Shown here: in pieces, positions 1 to 5,837 of the stretch
Layout: the number at the start of each line of letters is the position of its first letter
Numbering within the stretch: the stretch's first letter is position 1
From: an uncultured Clostridia bacterium
GTDB taxonomy: Bacteria > Bacillota > Clostridia > TANB77 > CAG-508
Direction of reading: 5' to 3'
Length of the DNA stretch: 10,522 nucleotides
Assembly (NCBI GenBank): GCA_944388615.1
Contig: CALXJL010000049.1
Location: 1-10,522, forward strand
Made by a program: the position numbers and the translations under genes
Notes under the pieces: generated by a model
Database searches by the model: none
Told to the model about the DNA's origin: nothing
The model's input: only the letters and a program-made list of their open reading frames with translations

Positions 1-115
1 CAATTAAATTTGAAAAATCAATATTATTTATTCATATATCGAAATATTTAAATTTTCATTCATACATTTTTCAAAAAATTTAATTGTTTTTATTTGCTCT
101 AAACAGGCTATTCCT
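1..115 (-). other. Unassigned left edge with a short orphan reading frame
   Basis: No complete gene is visible here. On the minus strand a frame open from 123 to 28 encodes 31 residues beginning SARGIACLEQIKTIKFF and ending in a TAA stop. It has no start codon and is out of frame with the deacetylase that ends at 116, so it could be the tail of another gene fused to the broken deacetylase, or chance. An imperfect inverted repeat also lies here: 1-18 (CAATTAAATTTGAAAAAT) against 66-86, matching except for three extra bases. In DNA this AT-rich, such a repeat is weak evidence. I do not recognise the peptide. Confidence 0.25.
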
Positions 116-586
116 CTAGCACTTTATATTTATATAATTTCCGGACATTAAGAATTTAGGTGTATGATTTCCTACTATATGCCCCTCATCTATCATCCTT
201 TGAATTAAATCTGGTGCCGTATTAATATAATGTGCAGTAACAAAAAAAGTAGCTTTTACATCATTTTCTTTTAATGCATCCAAAATCTTAGCTGTATACC
301 CTGCTTCATATCCTTGATCAAATGTCAAATAAACTTTCTTACTTTCACTATTTCCCATTGCTAAACCTTCATATTTATTCATCAGTTCAATATTTTTTTG
401 ACCTAAATCAGGTTGTTTATGATCTTTTTCTCTTTTAACTCCCCAACCAATCTTTGTATTACTTAGTACACTTCCACTAGTTTGAACTGTAGGGCTTTTT
501 TCGTAAATTGTAATTATTTCTTTTAGTAAACATACTATCAATGCTACAGCTATGAGAGTTATTAAAACCTTCTTTATATTAATCAT
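116..586 (-). pseudogene. pdaA: PdaA-like delta-lactam polysaccharide deacetylase, C-terminal half missing
   Basis: PdaA-type enzymes remove the acetyl group from N-acetylmuramic acid in spore cortex, on the path to muramic delta-lactam. The ATG at 586 (MINIKKV) is preferred because AGGAGG lies directly upstream; an in-frame TTG at 607 has no such support. Visible are an N-terminal membrane anchor (about residues 5-22), the family's WGVKR segment, NodB motif 1 (TFDQGYE, about 88-94, with the catalytic Asp) and the start of motif 2 (GNHT, about 139-142). Intact relatives continue after GNHT with a second zinc-binding His and then about 100 more residues carrying the R-PP, Asp and LLH motifs. 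Here 14 unrelated residues follow (PKFLMSGNYINIKC) and then TAG. The product lacks half the NodB fold and a metal ligand, so it should be inactive as a deacetylase. The cause is probably a deletion or recombination rather than one frameshift, because no continuation is visible in any frame. Confidence 0.75.
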
Positions 587-599
587 TTTACCTCCTTTT

Positions 600-608
600 T
601 TCGACAAA
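600..608 (-). promoter_or_regulatory. Perfect Spo0A (0A) box upstream of the deacetylase
   Basis: The minus strand reads TTTGTCGAA, matching the 0A-box consensus exactly. It lies about 14 bp upstream of the deacetylase ATG, just before its ribosome binding site, and abuts a possible -10 (TATATT, 608-613 on the minus strand). No good -35 is visible. At this position Spo0A would be expected to block rather than activate. This is a prediction from sequence only. Confidence 0.6.
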
Positions 609-638
609 ATATAATTATTAATAGTAATAAAAAACCTA

Positions 639-667
639 TTGACTTTTCTTATATTTTGAATTATATT
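639..667 (+). promoter_or_regulatory. Sigma-A-type promoter P1 toward agrA
   Basis: TTGACT (639-644) and TATATT (662-667) are separated by 17 bp, a close match to the vegetative consensus. The predicted start near 674 gives agrA a leader of about 93 nt. The downstream 0A box (705-713) would then lie within the transcribed region, where bound Spo0A could act as a roadblock. Confidence 0.55.
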
Positions 668-704
668 GTTTATGTTAATGGAAAAATAAGGAAATTATTA
701 TTAT

Positions 705-713
705 TTTGTCGAA
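705..713 (+). promoter_or_regulatory. Perfect Spo0A (0A) box upstream of agrA
   Basis: TTTGTCGAA on the plus strand matches the 0A-box consensus. It directly abuts the -35 (TTGTTT, 714-719) of a second candidate agrA promoter, the arrangement expected for a promoter that Spo0A activates with sigma-A. It mirrors the other perfect box at 600-608, so the divergent region carries two boxes in opposite orientation about 105 bp apart. Confidence 0.65.
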
Positions 714-742
714 TTGTTTTTTTACTAAATATTCACTAATAT
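714..742 (+). promoter_or_regulatory. Candidate Spo0A-linked promoter P2 of agrA
   Basis: TTGTTT (714-719), a 17-bp spacer and TAATAT (737-742) give a start near 749 and a leader of about 18 nt before the agrA ATG. A ribosome binding site (AGGAGG, 754-759) lies 7 bp from the ATG. The -35 is imperfect and lies next to the 0A box, consistent with an activator-dependent promoter. Confidence 0.5.
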
Positions 743-766
743 GTATATTGTCTAGGAGGAATTAAT

Positions 767-1519
767 ATGTTAAATTTCGTTATATGTGACGATAACTTGA
801 GCGTTCTTAATAAACTCCAAAAGATGTTGGAATCTTTGTTTATAACTCATGATAAGAATGCTCAAGTTTCTTTTGTATCCGCAAATCCAAGAGAGATTTT
901 AAAATTTATAAGAGACAATGAGACAAATGTAGTAATTTTAGATATAGATTTAAAATCAGAAATATCAGGATTAGATTTAGCACGATTAATTAGAAAATTT
1001 AATAAAAAAATTTATATTATATTTTCAACAGCACACTTAGAATTTATGTTAGTTGCTTATAAGTATAAAACTTTTGATTTTTTACCTAAGCCATTAACTT
1101 TTGAAAAGCTAGAAGAAACTGTTTTAAGATTATTTGATGATATATCTACACCAAATAACAGATATATCAAACTTGGTGATAAAGACAATACATTAATTAA
1201 CCAAGATTCAATTAACTTTATTCATAAAAATAAGATGAAATTAGTATTTCATACTGATACTAAGGACTATGAAACTTATAGTTCTTTTAGTAAAATAGAA
1301 GACATATTACCCGACAACTTCATTAGATGTCATAAATCATATATTGCTAATTTAGATAAAATATCTAATGTTGTTTCCTCAAGTAATATGATTTATTTTG
1401 ACAATTCTATAGATAATAAATGTTATATTGGTCCAAAATATAAAAACAATTTTATGGAGGTATTTAATAATTATGGAAATTTTACAAAACTTTTGGAATT
1501 TAATAACTACGCCGAATGA
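767..1519 (+). CDS. agrA: AgrA-type LytTR response regulator
   Basis: This is a cytoplasmic response regulator of 250 residues, the usual AgrA length. The N-terminal receiver domain (about 1-125) has the acidic pair D8/D9, the phospho-acceptor D59 in VVILDIDL, S87/T88 and K108 in FDFLPKP. The C-terminal LytTR DNA-binding domain (about 131-235) begins at YIKLGDKDN and includes the characteristic FIRCHKSYIANLDKI stretch. AGGAGG lies 7 bp before the ATG. The last 47 bp overlap the start of agrC in another frame, which suggests translational coupling. By family knowledge it would be phosphorylated by AgrC when the autoinducer binds, then activate agr promoters through paired direct repeats; a candidate target lies upstream of agrB. 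It is transcribed before agrC, the reverse of the usual agrC-agrA order. The frame is intact, but its partner kinase is broken, so its phosphorylation source is uncertain. Confidence 0.9.
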   Translation: MLNFVICDDNLSVLNKLQKMLESLFITHDKNAQVSFVSANPREILKFIRDNETNVVILDIDLKSEISGLDLARLIRKFNKKIYIIFSTAHLEFMLVAYKYKTFDFLPKPLTFEKLEETVLRLFDDISTPNNRYIKLGDKDNTLINQDSINFIHKNKMKLVFHTDTKDYETYSSFSKIEDILPDNFIRCHKSYIANLDKISNVVSSSNMIYFDNSIDNKCYIGPKYKNNFMEVFNNYGNFTKLLEFNNYAE

Positions 1520-2540
1520 GAGAATATTGGAGCTGATCAGCTTACCTTGTTTACTAATTGAATTTATATTATATATGAAGATATTTACTACCATTTTAAA
1601 AATAAATGCTACTCAGAAACAAAATCTTATTTATTTTTCTAGTTTAACGTTGGTTAGTATTATATCTAAATTTATATTTACAAAACCACTTAGTTCATCA
1701 ATACATATGGTAATATTACCTATTATTGTATATTTTGTTTATAAAATAGGATTTCTTAAGTCTATTCTTGCAGAGATAATTCCTGTATTATTCTCTTTTA
1801 TAATAGAATTGCTCATTATTAATTTATCAAGATTATTCACAAGTACTAGCTACGAACAGCTTTTAACTATTCCATTATATAGAATATTATCAATCATAGT
1901 TATATATATTTCCTTATTTGCAATATATAAATTATTTAAATATAAAGGATGGACATTAAAAATTCCAGACTCTTTGCATACAAACAAAAAATTTGTATTT
2001 ATTGTAAATTTTTTGTTTGGTATAGTATTACTAGGTTTACAATTATATGTATGTTTTTTTTATAGTGACGTTTTACCTTTTTCTCTACTATGTACTAATG
2101 TAATTACCTTAATTTTATATTTTGCCATTAGTTTTTATAATGTTTATAATACTAACAAATTAGCAGTTGCTTCTGTTAATCTAGAGGAAGCACAATTATA
2201 TAATAAAACTTTATCAATTTTACATGATAATATAAGAGCTTTTAAACATGATTTTAATAATATTGTACATGCAATTGGTGGATATGTACAAACAAATGAT
2301 ATGGAAGGATTAAAAAAATATTATTCACAATTATATTCTGATTGTACAAAAAGTAATAATTTAACAGCACTTAGTCCACATGTTATAAATAATCCTGCAG
2401 TATATAATATATTTGCTACAAAATATTATATTGCAGATGATAAAGGAATAGATATAAACCTAGAAGTATTTTTTGATTTAAATCAACTCAATATGAAAAT
2501 TTACGAATTTACTAGAATACTTCGGAATATTAATGGATAA
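1473..2540 (+). pseudogene. agrC: AgrC-type sensor histidine kinase, 5' part ending at a frameshift
   Basis: AgrC is the membrane receptor kinase for the cyclic autoinducer peptide. The ATG at 1473 (MEILQNFWN) follows GGAGG (1456-1460); an upstream in-frame TTG at 1428 has no ribosome site and lies deep in agrA. Residues 1 to about 220 form six or seven hydrophobic segments, the peptide-sensing membrane domain. A helical dimerisation region follows with the H-box FKHDFNN, giving the phospho-accepting His near residue 259. The frame then goes wrong after L350: it reads RNING and stops at TAA (2538-2540). Omitting one base at about 2523 (ctt-cgg to ctt-gga) restores ILGILMDNAIEAA, the N-box of the GHKL ATPase. 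The corrected protein would be 449 residues, a normal AgrC length. As written, this product has no ATP-binding domain and cannot autophosphorylate. Confidence 0.85.
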
Positions 2541-2823
2541 TGCAATAGAAGCTGCAAATGAATGCAAAGAAAAGAAAATAAATGTTATTATGAGAACCGA
2601 TACTAATGCAAATAGACAATTATTAATAATAGAAAATACATATAATAATAAAGATGTAGATACAGATAAAATCTATGAAAAAGGATTTTCGACAAAGGAA
2701 AATAACACCGGCTTAGGACTATGGGAAGTAAGGCAAATATTAAAAAGAAATACTAATTTAAATTTATTTACAACAAAAAATAGCGACTTTTTCATTCAAC
2801 AATTAGAAATCTATACAAAATAA
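2533..2823 (+). pseudogene. agrC: AgrC 3' part: GHKL ATPase domain cut off by the frameshift
   Basis: This 96-residue frame is the missing C-terminus of the kinase. It opens with the N-box MDNAIEAANE, continues through an IIENTYN strand and carries the G-box region KGFSTKENNTGLGLW, all hallmarks of the AgrC/CitA-like GHKL ATPase. The ATG at 2533 is an internal Met of the ancestral protein. It has no ribosome binding site of its own, although it overlaps the upstream TAA within ATGGATAA, so low-level reinitiation cannot be excluded. The sequence after the lesion has no further damage, which suggests either a recent mutation or a sequencing error. Confidence 0.85.
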
Positions 2824-2865
2824 AATAAAGGTAGATATGAGATCCATTATATCTACCTTTTATTT
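2823..2865. terminator. Bidirectional terminator between convergent agrC and agrD
   Basis: AAAGGTAGATAT (2827-2838) pairs perfectly with ATATCTACCTTT (2849-2860) around a 10-nt loop. The arms extend by AAAT/ATTT across a one-base bulge. A-rich sequence on the left and T-rich sequence on the right give a U-tract in both directions. It starts at the last base of the agrC stop codon and ends 23 bp from the agrD stop, so it can end transcripts of both convergent units. Confidence 0.8.
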
Positions 2866-2888
2866 AATTGAAATCAACTGGTTTTTTA

Positions 2889-3008
2889 TTAATCTTTTTT
2901 AATCATTGAAGCAGGCATTTTTGGTTGATGAAGCAATCCTATAAAAAAGCATGCTGTATTTGTAGCTTTTGCATATTTTTCTGCAACTTTTGCTAATAAT
3001 TTTAACAT
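2889..3008 (-). CDS. agrD: AgrD cyclic autoinducer peptide precursor
   Basis: This 39-residue precursor is cut and cyclised by AgrB to give the quorum-sensing thiolactone peptide. The ATG at 3008 (MLKLLAKVAEKYAKATNT) follows a strong AGGGGG site 7 bp upstream; the frame remains open to 3071 but that extension has no ribosome site. Residues 1-16 form an amphipathic helix of the kind that anchors AgrD to the membrane. The core holds the single C20 in TNTACFFIGLLHQPKMP, with the conserved post-core PKxP pattern and a charged tail (IKKD). The ring would form between C20 and the residue released by AgrB. By analogy with S. aureus AgrD, where Cys lies 10 residues before the conserved Pro, the 12-residue distance here suggests a ring of up to seven residues (CFFIGLL), though the exact ends are unknown. 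It lies 65 bp downstream of agrB on the same strand, presumably in one transcript. Confidence 0.88.
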   Translation of the reverse strand: MLKLLAKVAEKYAKATNTACFFIGLLHQPKMPASMIKKD

Positions 3009-3073
3009 TTTAATTCCCCCTATTAATATATTTATAATATAGCATTGCCGGCAAATGCTCATATTAATCAAAA

Positions 3074-3700
3074 TTATACTGTTTGTCCATTTTCATTATA
3101 TGTTTCAAAACCATATTTATTATTTGTAATAATATATGCTAATCTAGTTATTGTTAATATTTGTACTAATGCACCTATCCATAATATATTTGAATACATT
3201 ATATTATTCACTAATACAGCAGAAATTAGAGTTATACTTAAGAATACATATGACAATATTTTCTTTATTTTTCTTTCACTCTTTCTTAATATTGGAAGGC
3301 TCTCCGTATCCGCTGGTGCATAAAGGTAAATCATGAACATCCCAAACACCCAGACTAAAAATATTGTTACATATTTAGCTATTGGTGTTGTAAAATAATT
3401 AATTGTACTTAATAGAATTGTTCCCAAATATAACACATTTGTACATATAAAACATCCTAAATGAGTCTTTAGATGAATTCCTCCAGCAACTGATTTTAAT
3501 GGTAGTAATGCAAAAAATGCAAATAACATTTCATATCCTCTTCCAATAATAAATCCAACTACAAAAAGTAATAATATCTTAGGTATTTCTCCTATAATCA
3601 AATTTATTCCATAATTTATTACTTCAAGTCTTTCCTCATCTAATTCAGGAATTTCATTTTTTATCTTTTTTGTAAGATAACAACAAAATTTATCTATCAT
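3074..3700 (-). CDS. agrB: AgrB autoinducer-processing membrane peptidase
   Basis: AgrB is an integral membrane cysteine endopeptidase that removes the AgrD C-terminal tail and cyclises the peptide. At 208 residues it is of typical length, with about six hydrophobic segments. The active site is seen in VAGGIHLKTHLGC: H76 and C83 are seven residues apart, matching catalytic H77 and C84 of S. aureus AgrB. The family's conserved Arg seven residues before that His is Lys (K69) here, a mild substitution. The ATG follows a clear GAGGTGAG site. It is the first gene of a leftward agrB-agrD unit that converges on agrAC. Direct repeats and promoter-like sequences upstream suggest control by AgrA. Confidence 0.92.
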   Translation of the reverse strand: MIDKFCCYLTKKIKNEIPELDEERLEVINYGINLIIGEIPKILLLFVVGFIIGRGYEMLFAFFALLPLKSVAGGIHLKTHLGCFICTNVLYLGTILLSTINYFTTPIAKYVTIFLVWVFGMFMIYLYAPADTESLPILRKSERKIKKILSYVFLSITLISAVLVNNIMYSNILWIGALVQILTITRLAYIITNNKYGFETYNENGQTV

Positions 3701-3731
3701 TTACTCACCTCACTCATTAGCTTGAATAAAT

Positions 3732-3760
3732 ATTATATCTAAATTTGTCTTTTTTTGTAA
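3732..3760 (-). promoter_or_regulatory. Candidate sigma-A promoter close to agrB
   Basis: On the minus strand TTACAA (3755-3760) and a perfect TATAAT (3732-3737) are 17 bp apart, giving a start near 3725 and a leader of about 25 nt for agrB. It does not depend on the direct repeats farther upstream, so it could supply basal expression. AT-richness makes chance matches common. Confidence 0.45.
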
Positions 3761-3783
3761 TTTCTATACAAAACATCTAAAAT

Positions 3784-3789
3784 ATTATA
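3784..3789 (-). promoter_or_regulatory. Candidate -10 of an activator-dependent agrB promoter
   Basis: A perfect TATAAT on the minus strand lacks a recognisable -35. The expected -35 position (about 3807-3812) instead begins the proximal copy of a 12-bp direct repeat. Weak -35 plus overlapping repeats is how promoters activated by LytTR regulators often look. The start would be near 3777, placing the repeats at about -32 to -43 and -52 to -63. Confidence 0.4.
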
Positions 3790-3808
3790 CAAAAAATTAT
3801 TTTAACTA

Positions 3809-3840
3809 ATTTCATATAAAATTTTTACATTTCATATAAA
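3809..3840 (-). promoter_or_regulatory. Paired direct repeats, possible AgrA (LytTR) operator
   Basis: ATTTCATATAAA occurs at 3809-3820 and again at 3829-3840 (TTTATATGAAAT toward agrB), exactly 20 bp apart, about two helical turns. LytTR-domain regulators such as AgrA bind pairs of short direct repeats with about 21-bp periodicity upstream of target promoters. The repeat sequence is not the S. aureus AgrA motif, so assignment to the AgrA of this locus is inferred from position and spacing. No copy was seen upstream of agrA. Confidence 0.45.
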
Positions 3841-3856
3841 TTATTAGTTTACAAAA

Positions 3857-3895
3857 AAAATCATAACTACGTGTAAAACACGTGGTTATGATTTT
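3857..3895 (-). terminator. Intrinsic terminator of the leftward operon
   Basis: Arms 3857-3873 and 3879-3895 form a 17-bp stem with one G-T pair and a five-base loop (TAAAA). On the minus strand the stem is followed by an eight-T run, as needed for intrinsic termination of transcripts coming from the oxidoreductase gene. It sits just upstream of the agrB promoter region and insulates it from read-through. Confidence 0.85.
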
Positions 3896-3903
3896 CTAAC
3901 AAG

Positions 3904-3976
3904 TCTGTCCCCAAGTGGACAAAATGTCCATTTGGGGACTGTCCCAGAATGCCCAAATTGTCCACTTGAGGACTGA
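3904..3976. repeat. REP-like nested palindromic element
   Basis: GTCCCCAAGTGGAC (3907-3920) pairs with GTCCATTTGGGGAC (3926-3939) around AAAAT with one G-T pair. A third arm, TTGTCCACTTGAGGAC (3958-3973), is the inverted copy of 3907-3922 with one mismatch. A smaller palindrome, GGGACTGTCCC (3935-3945), links them. Its G+C content is well above the surroundings. It lies between the oxidoreductase stop and the operon terminator. The nested structure resembles REP-type intergenic repeats; whether it recurs in this genome cannot be told from one copy. Confidence 0.6.
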
Positions 3977-3977
3977 C

Positions 3978-5228
3978 CTAATTTGACATTATTTTTTCTG
4001 CTGCTTTTCTTCCTGCTCTTGCTGCCCATGCTACTGTAGCTTTTTGTCCTATTAGGTCTCCTCCTGCATAAATTCCTGGCTCTGATGTCATATAGTTTTC
4101 GTCTACTTTTACATATTTTTTTGAAGATAATTCAACTCCTAGTTTTTCTACTATTTCTGTTTCTGGTTTTGATCCTACTGCCATTATTACATAGTCCATT
4201 TTTTTAATATAATTACTTCCTTCTATATTTACAGGAACCTCTCTTGTTTCTCCTTCTTTTTTTACTAATTCTGTTTTTATACATTCTATAGATTCTACTT
4301 TGCCATTTTCATTTCCATTTATTTTTAATATATTATTTTGGAATAAAAATTCTACTCCTTCTTTTTTGGCATCTTCTATTTCTTTTTGTTCTGCTGGCAT
4401 TTGCTTTTCTGCTCTTCTATAAATTACTGTAACACTGGCTGCACCCATTTTATTAATAGTTCTGGCACAATCCATAGCTACATTTCCTCCTCCTATTACT
4501 GCTACATGTTTTCCTGTATAATCTGGATGTTCTCCTGTTTCTAATAAACTATTTCCTCCATACACACCTTCTAATTCTTCTCCTGGTATCATCATTTTGC
4601 TTGGTATATTAGCTCCTATAGCTAAATATATAGCATCATATTCTTGCTTTAATTCTTTTAAATCTAGATTTTTTCCCACTTCTTTATTATATTGTACATT
4701 TATTCCTAGATCTAATATTTTATTTATTGCTTTTTTTACTACTTCTTTAGGTAATCTAAATTCTGGTATCCCATGAACTAATATTCCTCCTAATTCATTA
4801 TACTTTTCATATATTGTTACATTATACCCATTTCTTGCCAAGAATGCAGCACATGTTAAGCCAGATGGACCTCCTCCTATTACTGCTACTTTTTTTCCAT
4901 TTTCTTCTAATTTTTCTATTTTATAGTTATTCTCTATTGCCATATCACCCACAAAAGCTTCTAAATCACCTATGCTTACTGGAACAGATTTTATACCTCT
5001 TACACAGTTTCCTTGACATTGGCTCATATGTGGGCATATCCTTCCACATATGGCTTGTAATACTGTTGTATTACTAAGTATCCTATATGCTTCTTCATAT
5101 TTTTCATCTTTTATACATTTTATAAATGATGGTATATCATTTCCTAATGGGCATCCTTTACTACATGGTTTAACTTTACAATTTAAACAATACTCTGATT
5201 TTTCTTTTATTTCATTTATATTAATCAT
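3978..5228 (-). CDS. GltD-like NAD(P)H- and FAD-dependent Fe-S oxidoreductase
   Basis: This belongs to the glutamate synthase small-subunit family, which moves electrons from NAD(P)H via FAD and Fe-S clusters to a partner. The ATG at 5228 (MININEIKEKSEYC) has AAGGA about 11 bp upstream; ATG codons at 5252 and 5240 are in frame but less well placed. The N-terminal cluster domain has C14, C17, C22 and C26 (CLNCKVKPCSKGC) and a second set near 61-75 (CGRICPHMSQCQGNC). The FAD Rossmann motif VAVIGGGPSG is near 114-123, the NAD(P) motif VAVIGGGNVAMD near 242-253, and the second FAD motif GIYAGGDLIG near the C-terminus. At 416 residues the protein is full length. No large glutamate synthase subunit or other obvious partner gene is in the window, so a role in glutamate synthesis is not shown; free-standing homologues are common in Clostridia. 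It is the last gene of the leftward series, followed by a terminator. Confidence 0.85.
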   Translation of the reverse strand: MININEIKEKSEYCLNCKVKPCSKGCPLGNDIPSFIKCIKDEKYEEAYRILSNTTVLQAICGRICPHMSQCQGNCVRGIKSVPVSIGDLEAFVGDMAIENNYKIEKLEENGKKVAVIGGGPSGLTCAAFLARNGYNVTIYEKYNELGGILVHGIPEFRLPKEVVKKAINKILDLGINVQYNKEVGKNLDLKELKQEYDAIYLAIGANIPSKMMIPGEELEGVYGGNSLLETGEHPDYTGKHVAVIGGGNVAMDCARTINKMGAASVTVIYRRAEKQMPAEQKEIEDAKKEGVEFLFQNNILKINGNENGKVESIECIKTELVKKEGETREVPVNIEGSNYIKKMDYVIMAVGSKPETEIVEKLGVELSSKKYVKVDENYMTSEPGIYAGGDLIGQKATVAWAARAGRKAAEKIMSN

Positions 5229-5283
5229 TTCTTTTTCCATCCTTTCAGCCATAAAACTTATATGTTTAATATTCCTTCACATT

Positions 5284-5832
5284 TTATAACTTATCTTCAA
5301 CACACTCTTTATATAATCTTTTTAAATTTGCTTTATTTATTGTCTCTTTTATTCCTTTTTCAGCTACTTCTGTATGTGCTTTTTCTATAAAATCTTTTAT
5401 TCTTTCATCTGTCTTAAATTCATGTTTGTGTTTTTTCCAATATTCTAATTCATATCCCTGTGTCCATTTTTTCCCCATGTAAGCCATTCCAGCAGCCTGC
5501 TCATCACAAATCAGTTCACATGCATATTTAAAAGGCATTATAATAAACACAAATTCTCCATTTACTACATCTATCCAATATTCTACATGATGTTTATTTC
5601 TTCCATAATGATGCAATATAGCCTCTGAATATCCCTTATCTCTTCTACAATCATCTATTGGACTGTGATCTCCAGTATAATATTTTACACTTTCCCAAAA
5701 TTCTGTTGGAGAATATTTTGATAAATCATGAACCAATCCTCTCCATGGTATTCCAGCTCTTATACTTAATTTAAATACTAACCATCTATGTTTTGTAACT
5801 AAACAAAAATGCTTTACCATCTTTTTTATCAC
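5284..5832 (-). CDS. DUF5662 family protein of unknown function
   Basis: The protein matches the pattern I know for DUF5662: a basic start (KHFCLVTKHRWLVFKL), then HDLSKYSPTEFWESVKYY, then ILHHYGRNKHHVEYWIDV, then a MPFKYACELICDEQAAG helix. The many conserved His and Asp residues (HDLSK, HH, KHHVEYW) recall HD-like metal sites, but no activity is established. The GTG at 5832 is preferred because GGAG, formed by the end of the upstream gene, lies 8 bp before it, giving about 182 residues. ATG 5820 is an alternative; the frame is open to 5886 but that would overlap udg. It starts 5 bp after the udg stop, so translation is probably coupled. No signal peptide or membrane segment is evident, so it is presumably cytoplasmic. 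Confidence 0.75.
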   Translation of the reverse strand: MIKKMVKHFCLVTKHRWLVFKLSIRAGIPWRGLVHDLSKYSPTEFWESVKYYTGDHSPIDDCRRDKGYSEAILHHYGRNKHHVEYWIDVVNGEFVFIIMPFKYACELICDEQAAGMAYMGKKWTQGYELEYWKKHKHEFKTDERIKDFIEKAHTEVAEKGIKETINKANLKRLYKECVEDKL

Positions 5833-5837
5833 TTTTA

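Noticed and set aside
1..86. Left-edge inverted repeat as the terminal repeat of an insertion sequence
   Set aside because: It is very AT-rich and imperfect, there is no transposase, and only one side is visible.
1428..1472. Upstream TTG start for agrC
   Set aside because: It has no ribosome site and lies deep in agrA; ATG 1473 has GGAGG upstream.
2480..2560. AgrC split as a deliberate two-polypeptide kinase with reinitiation at ATG 2533
   Set aside because: There is no ribosome site at 2533, the split falls inside the conserved N-box, and removing one base restores the family sequence perfectly. A frameshift is the simpler reading.
3009..3071. N-terminal extension of AgrD
   Set aside because: A strong AGGGGG site precedes ATG 3008, and the resulting 39-residue precursor fits the family.
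3045..3336. Plus-strand open frames opposite agrB
   Set aside because: Antisense shadows of a membrane protein gene, with no start signals.
4814..5289. Plus-strand open frames opposite the oxidoreductase
   Set aside because: Antisense shadows of a clearly coding minus-strand gene; no ribosome sites and leucine/phenylalanine-rich low-complexity translations.
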